Assembly (NCBI GenBank): GCA_022563535.1
Contig: JADFNE010000001.1
Span: 23,964-87,963, forward strand
Reading direction: 5' to 3'
DNA length: 64,000 bases
Source: Myxococcales bacterium
GTDB lineage: Bacteria > Myxococcota_A > UBA9160 > UBA4427
Part shown: in pieces, positions 35,314 through 43,206 of the stretch
Position numbering within the stretch: the stretch's first letter is position 1
How the letters are laid out: each line of letters opens with the position of its first letter
Made by a program: the position numbers and the translations under genes
Notes under the pieces: generated by a model
Database searches by the model: none
Seen by the model: the letters and a program-made list of their open reading frames with translations, nothing else
What the model was told of the DNA's origin: nothing

Positions 35314-36019
35314 AATGGTCAATTCCGTATAGAAGCGATCCGCCGAGGAACCCGGTGATGGTGACGAGGGCCGCGCCGGCGAAGAGCACCGAGCGAAAGC
35401 GACCACGCAATTCGTCGGACCGGGTCAATTGCGTCGAAACGAAAAGCAGGACGCCGGCCCACAGCGCGGTCGCGGTTCCGAACCAGCGATGGGCGGTCAT
35501 GACCCACTCGTCGTCGACGAACTGGAAACCGGCAAAGAACCAACCGAGCGGCGCGGTGGCCAACGCGGCGCCAGCGCCAAGCCAGACCGAGAAACGCGCG
35601 GCGTGGTCATATTGCACTTTTCCGGTTCGCATGAAGAGCAGTTCTGCGAGTGCAGCTGCAGCCAAAAGAGCGATCGGGAAGTGCGTGAGCGGTGGATGAA
35701 ACTTACCCAACCAGGCGAGCAGCTTGGGTACGTTGCTCTCGCGTGCGCCAGCTTCTGTTGGCTCGACATCATTCTCTTCAACTTCATTCCCCACAGTCAA
35801 AGCGTGATTGGAATGGTCATGCTGCTTTGTTGCCGGGTTCTCAGCGATCTCTCTGGGAGCAGGGGCCACTGGCGCATGCGTCTCATGCAGCGAAGCAGAC
35901 TTGGCAGCTTCTTTTGCCGCATCCTCGTGCGCCTTGTGGGCTGATGCTGACGCTGGAGCGAAAAGCAGCAGGCTCAACGCTGCCCCCATGGCCATCGTAC
36001 GAATCGCTATGTCTGTCAC
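35303..36019 (-). CDS. DUF2231-like membrane protein with His-rich exported N-terminus
   Basis: 238 aa from GTG 36019, chosen because AGGGAG lies seven nt upstream; an ATG at 36076 has no such support. A signal peptide (MGAALSLLLFAPASASA) leads to a His-rich stretch (HKAHEDAAK, LHETHAP, KQHDHSNHA). Four membrane spans follow: HPPLTHFPIALLAAAALAELL is the typical first span of DUF2231 proteins, with paired His that may bind haem or metal. It overlaps the TolC gene and sits in the metal operon. A metal- or redox-related role is inferred from context only. Confidence 0.68.
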   Translation of the reverse strand: MTDIAIRTMAMGAALSLLLFAPASASAHKAHEDAAKEAAKSASLHETHAPVAPAPREIAENPATKQHDHSNHALTVGNEVEENDVEPTEAGARESNVPKLLAWLGKFHPPLTHFPIALLAAAALAELLFMRTGKVQYDHAARFSVWLGAGAALATAPLGWFFAGFQFVDDEWVMTAHRWFGTATALWAGVLLFVSTQLTRSDELRGRFRSVLFAGAALVTITGFLGGSLLYGIDHYAW

Positions 36020-36169
36020 AACCGATCTCCCTGAAACACAAATTCCCCGCGCGCGGCAAAAGCGCAACGCAGACATCCCCGGCGAACTGGGCAGCGAGCG
36101 TTTGGACTGAAGAACAGTCCCATGCGCGCAACTAGCCGCATCGCCGTGGGGCTTGGAAGTTTCGGAAGA

Positions 36170-36547
36170 TCAGATGATGAGGATTGCGTTGAGCAGAAGA
36201 ATGTCGGGCGGTGGAAGGTTCGCCGACGCGGTGACTGCGCGCACAAAGCTCGCTCGCGTGGCGGTCAGCCAATGCGCAGCGAGGGGAGTTACATCGAGGG
36301 ACACAATGTTGAGTGAAGTACCCGCGTCAATAATGATCGCGTCGTACGCGAACTCGCAACAACTTGCCTCCGAATTGGGCACTTCTGATGGCACCGAATC
36401 GGAGCTGTGTTCGTGACAGGGGGGCAGCGCCTGGTCGACGGATGCCGCATCGGCTGCGGGGCTCTGTAGACATGCCAGGGCGCAAATCGGGACTTGAAGC
36501 CCGAACAGGGCTGCCACGGTTGCTATGAGCCAGATGCGCTGTTTCAT
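36170..36547 (-). CDS. Small secreted Cys-rich protein of unknown function
   Basis: 125 aa from ATG 36547. The signal-like N-terminus is MKQRIWLIATVAALFGLQVPICALACLQ. The mature part has CHEHSSD and SCCEF, giving several Cys and His residues suited to metal binding, and a hydrophobic C-terminus (DILLLNAILII). I do not recognise the family. It is the first gene of the metal operon, 150 bp upstream of the DUF2231-like gene. Similar small His/Cys proteins head copper-resistance operons in other bacteria (general knowledge). The 181 bp upstream of it hold no recognisable gene. Confidence 0.55.
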   Translation of the reverse strand: MKQRIWLIATVAALFGLQVPICALACLQSPAADAASVDQALPPCHEHSSDSVPSEVPNSEASCCEFAYDAIIIDAGTSLNIVSLDVTPLAAHWLTATRASFVRAVTASANLPPPDILLLNAILII

Positions 36548-36728
36548 TGATCCCGCCATTTGCAAAAGCTTACCGAGTCATCTCCCATCGGCCAGTCGCC
36601 AGGTTCAATGATGCTCAAATTGGGCAAATGGTTCCCGAATTCATTGCTCGGCCTTGCAGAGCTGAATTCTTGGGTGGATTCGCCCCGGCAGATCAGGGTT
36701 CCAGCTTGCTCGCGAAACCGTTGTTCGT

Positions 36729-37652
36729 TCAGATTGTCGATCGAGAAGCAGCGGCTGTCAGATACTCGACCGTAGCCCCGCGGACGGATTCAAGTGCTTT
36801 GTAGTGCTGCATGGCGGGGTTCATGGTCTCGATCGCTCGAATGAGTGAGTCGGCCACATCGGGGTTTTGGGCCACCGCGTCGAGTCGGGTGCGGTGAACG
36901 CGAATGCTGAACAGGATCGCCCCCGTCGCGGGAAGCCGCTGCAGGGTTTGATGCTCGACCCGCAACCACACCTTTTCTCCCGCGTTGTCCGCAGTCAGAT
37001 CTGCGCTGGGCTCGCGTTTGAGTCTGCCGCTGGGTTGGAACAGCGCCGGGTCATCCAGTAGCGACCAGTTCCCTCGCCGAAAGACAGCGGATTGCTTCTT
37101 CATACCGTCAAAGAACCGCGTCGACGGCGAATCGAGCTTCTCCTTATAACCCGGAACTACGTCGTGGATCGCGTCCATTGGGCGCCCGAGTTTGCTGGGG
37201 AGATCCCATCGGGTTGGAAAGCAAACCGCGGCGGCGGTCAGGCACCAGCCTTCTTTTTTTTGTTGCATGATGATCAGGTCTTCCTGAACGCAACGGGATG
37301 CGATCTCGAGGGCTGGCCGCGCGGGATGCGCGAGATCGAATTCTTCGCCGGTCGCATGAACGTGAAATGTATCTCCAGATCTCGTATAGAGGTCTGGATG
37401 ATGCTCGAGCAGCGACTGCGTCACGACTGAAAGCACTTCTGTTTGGGCGGCATTGGATTCGGGAAGTTCGACGAATACCTGATCGCGTTGATCGCGCAGC
37501 AGATCACACTTGATCCGCAGATCGCACGCGAGGTCTTCGTCGAGTTCGAGCCACGGTTCGTCCGGGCCCAGGGCCCGCAGCCCCAGGTTGAGGCGATGAG
37601 GAACCGCGACGGTATCCCAGACGGGATTCCGAGGGGGGAGCGGTTGGGTCAC
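36729..37652 (-). CDS. Haem-dependent oxidative N-demethylase-like protein (DUF3445)
   Basis: 307 aa from GTG 37652, which overlaps the stop of the carotenoid oxygenase gene (GTGA). The longer frame from ATG 37715 would start inside that gene. The signature is VWLRVEHQTLQRLPATGAILFSIRVHRTRL near residue 230, characteristic of the DUF3445/HODM family. Earlier CFPTRWDLPSKLGRPMDAIHDVVPGY is also conserved in that family. Known members oxidatively demethylate dimethylamine with haem and flavin partners. The partner reductase subunits are not seen here, so the substrate and electron donor are open. Confidence 0.8.
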   Translation of the reverse strand: MTQPLPPRNPVWDTVAVPHRLNLGLRALGPDEPWLELDEDLACDLRIKCDLLRDQRDQVFVELPESNAAQTEVLSVVTQSLLEHHPDLYTRSGDTFHVHATGEEFDLAHPARPALEIASRCVQEDLIIMQQKKEGWCLTAAAVCFPTRWDLPSKLGRPMDAIHDVVPGYKEKLDSPSTRFFDGMKKQSAVFRRGNWSLLDDPALFQPSGRLKREPSADLTADNAGEKVWLRVEHQTLQRLPATGAILFSIRVHRTRLDAVAQNPDVADSLIRAIETMNPAMQHYKALESVRGATVEYLTAAASRSTI

Positions 37653-39073
37653 TGATTGTCCCGTTGCTCCAGCCAGCTTCCGTGGAAGCCGAAGGGCACG
37701 CGCTCTTCGAGCCACAAGCGCGCCAGCGGTTCGGCGTCGATCGCCCGGGCGTCGAGAATTTCGATCGCAGAGCGATCCGCCACGGCATCAAAGATCTGGT
37801 TGAGGACGAACCCGTCGTCTTCCTCCGCATCGGGGTGGCGCGGCACGAAAACCGGTTCGCCAACCCACCGCCCCTCGACGATTGGTCGATGGACCGACGG
37901 GCCTCCTTCGCGGTCGAACTTGGTAATCCGGCGAAATATGGCTTCCGCGCCGTCCCCGGGTTCGGCGGTGGCGGCGTAGCCCCAGCGGTTCTTGTAGCCC
38001 ACCAGCCGATCGTCGATGCGCGGAAACTCCGCAGAGATGTCCGAAAGCTTGGTCTCTTTACAGCTGCCGGATGCGAGATCGAACTCGTAGAGGTAGGGAT
38101 GCGCAATGAAGCCGTCGGGTCGACCCGCGTTTCGAAGTGAAGAGAGCGAGTCGAGCAGTTTCTGGGGATCTTCGTAGACACAGGCATCCATGAAGATCTT
38201 TCCGTCTTCTTCGTAGGCGTTGCCGGGATGGAACATGTACGCCGAAGAGGGGGTTTCGAACCACTTGACTTCACTACCCGCCTCTCGACCGCGGATTCCG
38301 AACCGCATGTTGAGATCGGGGCGTCCCTTGAGGGCGTCGCCGTAGCCTCCCCCAGCGGCGACGACCTCGATGTCGAAGTACACGCTACAGAGCGGGAAGA
38401 TCACGTAGTTCTCGGTGATCGCGAAGTCGTGCATCATCGAGGGCCAGGGGGCGTCGAAGGCTTCGGCCTGGGAGACACTGCCGTCTCGCTCAACCACATA
38501 GAGTTGGATGTAGGGTTCGATGGGTTGATAACCGTGGATCCACATTTGGCCCGTCCGGGCGTCGATCTTCGGATGCGCCGTGGTCGCCATGCCGAGCATC
38601 TTGCCGCCGAGGTTCCACAGCCCCTTGGATTCGAGGGTGGTGGGATTCATTTCGAAGGGCGGCGCGTTTTCTACCAGGGCGAAGAGCCGTCCAGAGTGCG
38701 CTACGACGTTGGTGTTGGGTTGAATGGAGGGTGGTGGGCTTTCCAGGACTTTGTCGGCGCGAACGCTGCCCCCGCCAAAACAATAAACTCCTTCTTCCTG
38801 TTCGCGCACGAAGCTCTCCGTCTGTGCGAAACGACTGCGGCAGGTGACGTTGCCGTCATCGAAGCGAAAGGCATGTATCAACGCGTCCCCGTCGAAAAAA
38901 TGCAGTGCGCGGTTTCCCGCCGCGGGGGCGGTTTTCTGGTTGGGTCCATTGCGGTAGAGGGTCCCGTTGAGTTCGCGTGGGATCTCTCCTTCAATGTTCG
39001 TGATCGCGTAGTCGGTTTCGACCGGATGGGGTCGGCTGATCGAGGCGAGCATTTCGTTCATTTCGTTCGACAT
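37649..39073 (-). CDS. Carotenoid cleavage oxygenase family protein
   Basis: 474 aa from ATG 39073 (AAAGGA upstream). The four iron-binding His of the RPE65/CCO seven-blade propeller appear in TTAHPKID, SMMHDFAIT, YMFHPGNAY and PFGFHGSWL. The N-terminal GEIPRELNGTLYRNGPN is the family signature. It probably cleaves a carotenoid, stilbene or related alkene with O2 and non-haem Fe(II). No carotenoid synthesis genes are nearby, so a stilbene- or lignin-type substrate is equally possible. It is translationally coupled to the DUF3445 gene downstream, and inverted and direct repeats lie in its 5' region. Confidence 0.9.
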   Translation of the reverse strand: MSNEMNEMLASISRPHPVETDYAITNIEGEIPRELNGTLYRNGPNQKTAPAAGNRALHFFDGDALIHAFRFDDGNVTCRSRFAQTESFVREQEEGVYCFGGGSVRADKVLESPPPSIQPNTNVVAHSGRLFALVENAPPFEMNPTTLESKGLWNLGGKMLGMATTAHPKIDARTGQMWIHGYQPIEPYIQLYVVERDGSVSQAEAFDAPWPSMMHDFAITENYVIFPLCSVYFDIEVVAAGGGYGDALKGRPDLNMRFGIRGREAGSEVKWFETPSSAYMFHPGNAYEEDGKIFMDACVYEDPQKLLDSLSSLRNAGRPDGFIAHPYLYEFDLASGSCKETKLSDISAEFPRIDDRLVGYKNRWGYAATAEPGDGAEAIFRRITKFDREGGPSVHRPIVEGRWVGEPVFVPRHPDAEEDDGFVLNQIFDAVADRSAIEILDARAIDAEPLARLWLEERVPFGFHGSWLEQRDNQ

Positions 39074-39092
39074 CGTTACATCCTTTCTAATG

Positions 39093-39115
39093 CCCCTCTT
39101 GTAAAACCTGAGGGG
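39093..39115. promoter_or_regulatory. Inverted repeat in the leader of the carotenoid oxygenase gene
   Basis: CCCCTC (39093-39098) and GAGGGG (39110-39115) form a 6-bp stem with an 11-nt loop, 20 nt upstream of the start codon. It could be an operator or a leader hairpin; nothing further supports either. Confidence 0.4.
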
Positions 39116-39123
39116 AGGGCGCC

Positions 39124-39148
39124 AGTGCACTATACGCAGTGCACTATA
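39124..39148. promoter_or_regulatory. Two direct copies of AGTGCACTATA
   Basis: AGTGCACTATA occurs at 39124-39134 and 39138-39148, a 14-bp period, each containing the palindrome GTGCAC. The site lies in the 97-bp gap between bioA and the carotenoid oxygenase gene. Paired copies with a regular period suggest binding of a dimeric regulator, but which protein binds is unknown. Confidence 0.45.
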
Positions 39149-39170
39149 GATCGAAACCGCGAAATTGAAA

Positions 39171-40463
39171 TCAGTTGAGAACGACAGCGCAGACCGCGCC
39201 AGTGAGTGTCTCGATCTGTTCCGGTTTGGTCACAAAGGGAGGCATCAGATAGACGAGTCGGCCAAACGGGCGCACCCAGACGCCGCGATCGACGAAGGCC
39301 GGCTGTATCGCGTTCATGTCCACGGGTTCTTCGAGTTCCACCACGCCAATGGCGCCGAGCACCCGCACGTCGGCGACCCCTCGCACGCCACGGCAGGGTT
39401 CGAGTCCCGCCCGCAGGCCGGATTCGATGGTCTTGACCCGTTCTCGCCACGGGGTTCGCTCGAGCAGGTCGAGGCTTGCATGGGCCGCCGCACACGCGAG
39501 CGGGTTACCCATGTAGGTGGGGCCGTGCATGAGCGCACCGGGTTCACCCGCGGCGATGGCGTCAGACAATTTTTGCGTAACCAGGGTTGCCGCCAGGGTC
39601 AGGGTGCCTCCGGTCAGTGATTTCCCCAGGCTCATGATGTCTGGAGATACGCCGGCGTGGTCGGCCCCAAACATTTCTCCGGTGCGTCCAAAGCCGGTGG
39701 CAATTTCGTCAAAGATCAACAGCACGTCGTTGGCGTCGCACAGCGTCCGCAACCGCCGCAGGTATTCCGGGGCGTAGAACCACATCCCACCCGCACCCTG
39801 GACGATCGGTTCGAGAATGACGGCCGCAATCTCGTCGCGGTGTGCAGTGAGCTTTGCCGCGAGATCGGCGATGTGTCGATCTTCGAAGCGCTCGTCAAAG
39901 CGACAACTCGGCCGCTCGGCAAAGTAGTGCGAGGGAAGCACGCCGCTGAAGAAGTCGTGCATTCCATTTACCGGGTCGCAGATCGCCATCGTTGCGAAGG
40001 TGTCGCCGTGATAACCGCCGCGCACGGTCAACAGGCGGTTGCGCTCCGGCTTGCCGACGGAAAGCCAATACTGAAAAGCCAGCTTGATTGCGACCTCGAC
40101 CGCAACCGATCCCGAATCGCAGAGGAAGACCCGTTCGAGGCCCTCGGGAGTGAGGGCGATCAGGCGTTCGCAGAGTCGCACCGCCGGTTCGTGGGTGAGT
40201 CCTCCGAACATGACATGGGGCAGGCGTGTCAATTGCTCCTGTACCGCCGCCTCGATGTGGGGATCCCGGTAACCGTGGATTGCGGACCACCAGGAAGACA
40301 TGCCGTCGATCAGCACCCGACCATCGGTCAGGTGGAGGTGAACGCCATCGGCGCGTTCTACGGCGTAGAGCGGGTCCGTCACCGGCGGGGCATAGGGGTG
40401 CCACACGCTCGCTCGATCCCGCGCGATGAGGTCGGCGGCTCGATCGGGATCGCGCTGGCTCAT
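39171..40463 (-). CDS. bioA: Adenosylmethionine-8-amino-7-oxononanoate aminotransferase
   Basis: 430-aa fold-type I PLP enzyme of biotin synthesis, converting KAPA to DAPA with S-adenosylmethionine as amino donor. Diagnostic features are VWHPYAP near the N-terminus, MSSWWSAIHGY (substrate-binding Trp pair), GGYHGDTFATMA, FDEIATGFGRTG and the Schiff-base Lys281 in SLGKSLTGG. The length is that of E. coli BioA. AGGTGAG precedes ATG 40463. It follows the CMD-family gene by 11 bp. No other biotin genes are in the window, so the biotin pathway is scattered in this genome. Confidence 0.93.
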   Translation of the reverse strand: MSQRDPDRAADLIARDRASVWHPYAPPVTDPLYAVERADGVHLHLTDGRVLIDGMSSWWSAIHGYRDPHIEAAVQEQLTRLPHVMFGGLTHEPAVRLCERLIALTPEGLERVFLCDSGSVAVEVAIKLAFQYWLSVGKPERNRLLTVRGGYHGDTFATMAICDPVNGMHDFFSGVLPSHYFAERPSCRFDERFEDRHIADLAAKLTAHRDEIAAVILEPIVQGAGGMWFYAPEYLRRLRTLCDANDVLLIFDEIATGFGRTGEMFGADHAGVSPDIMSLGKSLTGGTLTLAATLVTQKLSDAIAAGEPGALMHGPTYMGNPLACAAAHASLDLLERTPWRERVKTIESGLRAGLEPCRGVRGVADVRVLGAIGVVELEEPVDMNAIQPAFVDRGVWVRPFGRLVYLMPPFVTKPEQIETLTGAVCAVVLN

Positions 40464-40474
40464 CGCTTGCTCAC

Positions 40475-40861
40475 CTAGCTGGACTTCTCTTCATTCTCTT
40501 TGGCCACCTCGGCGATCACCTGTTCTACGACGCCGATCAGCGCTGCCGCGCGGGGGTAGCCAGAGTATTGCGCGATCATCAAAAGCAACTCGCGAAGTTC
40601 GGCGGGTTCGAGCTCGCCGTTCTTCAACGCGGCTTTGGCCTGGATTCCGAACGTCATGTTCTCGCCTTTTTCGGCGATGATTCCGAACAACATCAAGCGG
40701 CGATCGCGGATCGACAGCACGTCGCGCGACCAAACTTCTGCGAACAATTGTTCGAGCATCACGTCGGTGAATGCGAAGCCTTCGGGCGGTGCGACGACGT
40801 CCCCCGCATAGACTTTCTCGAGCATCTCGATACCGCGTTGTCGCCGCTCTGAATCGGCCAT
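40475..40861 (-). CDS. Carboxymuconolactone decarboxylase-like small protein
   Basis: 128 aa from ATG 40861 (AGGAGAG upstream; the longer frame from 40900 is not needed). The all-helical CMD fold is suggested by WSRDVLSIRDRRLMLFGIIAEKGENMTFGIQAKAALKNGELEPAELRELLLMIAQYSGYPRA. The CxxC of the AhpD branch is absent, so it is of the decarboxylase or unknown type rather than a peroxidase. It is upstream of bioA in a likely two-gene unit. The function there is unclear. Confidence 0.75.
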   Translation of the reverse strand: MADSERRQRGIEMLEKVYAGDVVAPPEGFAFTDVMLEQLFAEVWSRDVLSIRDRRLMLFGIIAEKGENMTFGIQAKAALKNGELEPAELRELLLMIAQYSGYPRAAALIGVVEQVIAEVAKENEEKSS

Positions 40862-41117
40862 GTTTGAAATGCTCTCCTGTTTTGTCTCGCCGGGGGTCAC
40901 GGGGCCTACAGCAGAACCACGCGCTGGTTTCGAGCATAGAACAAGTCGAGATTGTCAGAACCAGAGCAGCAACCGGCCCGAAGCGGAGCAATCATCCTCC
41001 CGCTGCCAACTTTTCCGCTACATTTTTCACTGGCTAGGCGGAATCGCCGCCCGGATGCTGCATGACTCGCCAGTGGTTTCAACGGGGCTCCAGATCCGCT
41101 TCCAGGAGTATGCGAGT

Positions 41118-42410
41118 ATGCGAGTGTCCGAACTGCCGAACTCTCTGTGGGCCGCCACAGCGCCTCCCGATCCCGGTGACCCGCGACTCGAAGGCCAACA
41201 AACAGCCGATGTCTGCGTCATTGGCGGCGGCTTTACGGGCTTGTCCACTGCGCTCCACATTGCCGAGTCGGGCGCCAACGTGATCCTGATCGAAGCCGCC
41301 GAGCCCGGCTTTGGCGCGTCGGGTCGCAACGGCGGGCAGGTGATCCCCGGCTTCAAACTCGACCCGGATGACGTCGTGAGCCGCTTTGGCAGCGAGCGCG
41401 GCGAAAAGCTGGTGGAGTTCTCCGGGCAGGCGCCGGATCTGGTCTTCGATTTGATTCGCCGCCATCGTATCGACTGTCACGCCCGTCAGGGTCAATGGAT
41501 CCACGCGGTGCACAGCAATGCGGCACTGGCCGAGGAAGAGGGGCGAGTGCGGCAATGGCGCGCGCGGGGCGCCGACGTCGAGATGTTGGATCGGGACGAG
41601 ACCCAGGCGCTAATCGGTTCGAATCGCTACGTCGCGAGCGCGCTCGATCGTCGCGGTGGATGGGTGCAACCGCTCGCGTACGCGCGCGGGCTCGCGCGTG
41701 CAGCGCGTGCTGCGGGCGCCAACTTGTACGCGGCGTCGCCGGCGACGGGCATCGTGCAGAACAGCGTGGGTTGGCGTGTGACGACAGCGTCGGGATCGGT
41801 CGATGCCGCGCAGGTCTTCCTCTGCACCAACGCCTACACGGAGGGGTTGTGGCCGCGTCTCGCACGCAGCCTCATTCCCGTCGTGAGCTACCAGGTCGCC
41901 ACCGAGCCGCTGTCCGACGAACTGAGGCAAGTGATCATGCCCAAAGGGCACTGCGGCTCGGATACCCATCGTATTCTCAAGTACTTCTGCATCGATCCCG
42001 AGGGTCGGCTCGTCATGGGAGGCCGTGGTCGCTTTGTCGCCAACCCGGGCCCCGACTCATTCCGCCACATCGTCAAATCGATCGAACGCTTCTTTCCCCA
42101 GGCTTCCAAGGTCAAGCTTCAGTACTACTGGAGCGGGCGCGTCGCCGTCACCATGGGACACTTTCCGCACATCTTCGATCTCGGTCCCGGTCTCTATGCC
42201 GGAGGCGGATATATGGGACGAGGCGTTGCGATGGCGACTGCAATGGGAGGCGTGCTGGCGCGCTGCGCGGGCGGTGCTGACGTTGCAAGTCTTCCCTTTC
42301 AACCGGTCGAGCCAAAGCCGATTCCCTTCCACGCGCTGCGAAGACCCGGTATCGAAATTGCGGTGGCGTGGAAGCGGATACTCGATGCGTGGGAGACGCG
42401 CGGGCAGTAA
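41118..42410 (+). CDS. DadA/GlyOx-type FAD-dependent amine or amino-acid oxidoreductase
   Basis: 430 aa from ATG 41118 (AGGAG 10 nt upstream). The dinucleotide fold is ADVCVIGGGFTGLSTALHIAESGANVILIEA, followed by GFGASGRNGGQVIPG, typical of the DAO family. The C-terminal YYWSGRVAVTMGHFPHI and GLYAGGGYMGRGVAMATAMG form the second FAD contact. Close in pattern to gamma-glutamylputrescine oxidase (PuuB) and related amine oxidases. The 256 bp between it and the CMD gene form a divergent control region. It is convergent with the TetR gene. Confidence 0.87.
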   Translation: MRVSELPNSLWAATAPPDPGDPRLEGQQTADVCVIGGGFTGLSTALHIAESGANVILIEAAEPGFGASGRNGGQVIPGFKLDPDDVVSRFGSERGEKLVEFSGQAPDLVFDLIRRHRIDCHARQGQWIHAVHSNAALAEEEGRVRQWRARGADVEMLDRDETQALIGSNRYVASALDRRGGWVQPLAYARGLARAARAAGANLYAASPATGIVQNSVGWRVTTASGSVDAAQVFLCTNAYTEGLWPRLARSLIPVVSYQVATEPLSDELRQVIMPKGHCGSDTHRILKYFCIDPEGRLVMGGRGRFVANPGPDSFRHIVKSIERFFPQASKVKLQYYWSGRVAVTMGHFPHIFDLGPGLYAGGGYMGRGVAMATAMGGVLARCAGGADVASLPFQPVEPKPIPFHALRRPGIEIAVAWKRILDAWETRGQ

Positions 42411-42424
42411 GCCGGCGCTGAGCG

Positions 42425-43069
42425 CTACCCGCGTGCGATGGTTTTGATGAGTTCCGAGAAGCTCGTTTTGATCGAGTCGGGCAGTCGGCGGCGAAGCTGC
42501 TCCGCACTCAGAAATGTCTCGAGTCCGTCAACGAGTGCGATGAGGAGCGCGGCGCGCGTTCGACGCTCATCCTCAGTGGCCGCCGGGTCGAAGCGTCCAA
42601 TCACTTCCGCTGTCGATTCCCAGATATTCGAGTACCCCTTCAGGTACTGATCCATCATTGCCGAATCCCGAATGCTCAACGCCCACAACTGCTCGTGAAG
42701 GTTGAGCGCGCGTTCGTCTTGATACTCCGCGAACACCCGTTCGATCACCCGAGCGGCGGCTTCATCGGTCGCAGACGAATCGATCACGCCGAGCAGGGAC
42801 TCCAACAGACCTTGATAGTTTTCGTCCACCGAAACCATCAAGGCCGTGATCAGATCATGCTTGTTGGGGAAGTGATACTGGAGCGACGCCAATTTGATGC
42901 CGACCTTTTCGGCGACATTGCGCAGGGTCAGACGGTGATGGCCTTCTTCGATCAAGATGCGCTGGGCCGCTGCGAGAATTTCATCCTTTCGGGCCCGCTG
43001 CCGGGCCGTTTCGCCGGCCGGGGCCGGGGAATTGGTTGCTTTTTTGGGCTGTGGATTGGATTTCGCCAT
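42425..43069 (-). CDS. TetR/AcrR-family transcriptional regulator
   Basis: 214 aa. The N-terminal helix-turn-helix domain (about 24-75) reads ARKDEILAAAQRILIEEGHHRLTLRNVAEKVGIKLASLQYHFPNKHDLI, classic TetR. The C-terminal ligand domain is helical. It diverges from the Rieske oxygenase gene, and two CTGTCA-type palindromes lie in the shared 137-bp promoter region. It is therefore expected to repress that catabolic operon and itself, and to be released by the substrate or a product (inference). Confidence 0.9.
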   Translation of the reverse strand: MAKSNPQPKKATNSPAPAGETARQRARKDEILAAAQRILIEEGHHRLTLRNVAEKVGIKLASLQYHFPNKHDLITALMVSVDENYQGLLESLLGVIDSSATDEAAARVIERVFAEYQDERALNLHEQLWALSIRDSAMMDQYLKGYSNIWESTAEVIGRFDPAATEDERRTRAALLIALVDGLETFLSAEQLRRRLPDSIKTSFSELIKTIARG

Positions 43070-43101
43070 CGGTTCTCACTGCAGGGTGGTAAAAATTCGA
43101 C

Positions 43102-43115
43102 CTGTCACTTGACAG
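43102..43115. promoter_or_regulatory. Perfect palindrome, probable TetR operator 1
   Basis: CTGTCA-CT-TGACAG is a perfect 6+6 inverted repeat. It overlaps a TTGACA -35-like box (43109-43114), so a bound dimer would block RNA polymerase. Confidence 0.6.
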
Positions 43116-43136
43116 ATGTTTAAGGTTGTTTAGACT
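43109..43136 (+). promoter_or_regulatory. Candidate sigma-70 promoter of the Rieske operon
   Basis: TTGACA (43109-43114), 16 nt spacer, TAGACT (43131-43136). The -35 is perfect and the -10 matches four of six. An alternative -10 is TACAAT at 43151. Both palindromes overlap this promoter. The Rieske ATG is at 43207. Confidence 0.42.
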
Positions 43137-43148
43137 GTCAGCCGACAG
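43135..43148. promoter_or_regulatory. Imperfect palindrome, probable TetR operator 2
   Basis: CTGTCA-GC-CGACAG repeats operator 1 with one changed base in the right half (CGACAG for TGACAG). Centre-to-centre distance is 33 bp, about three helical turns, so two dimers could bind the same face. Confidence 0.55.
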
Positions 43149-43206
43149 GCTACAATAGATTCACGACCATTGCACCCGGGAGCCTCAAACCCAAAGAGAG
43201 ACCACC

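Noticed and set aside
33808-36019. A Cus-type RND copper efflux system
   Set aside because: Only the TolC-type component is present; no CusA or CusB homologue is found in the operon.
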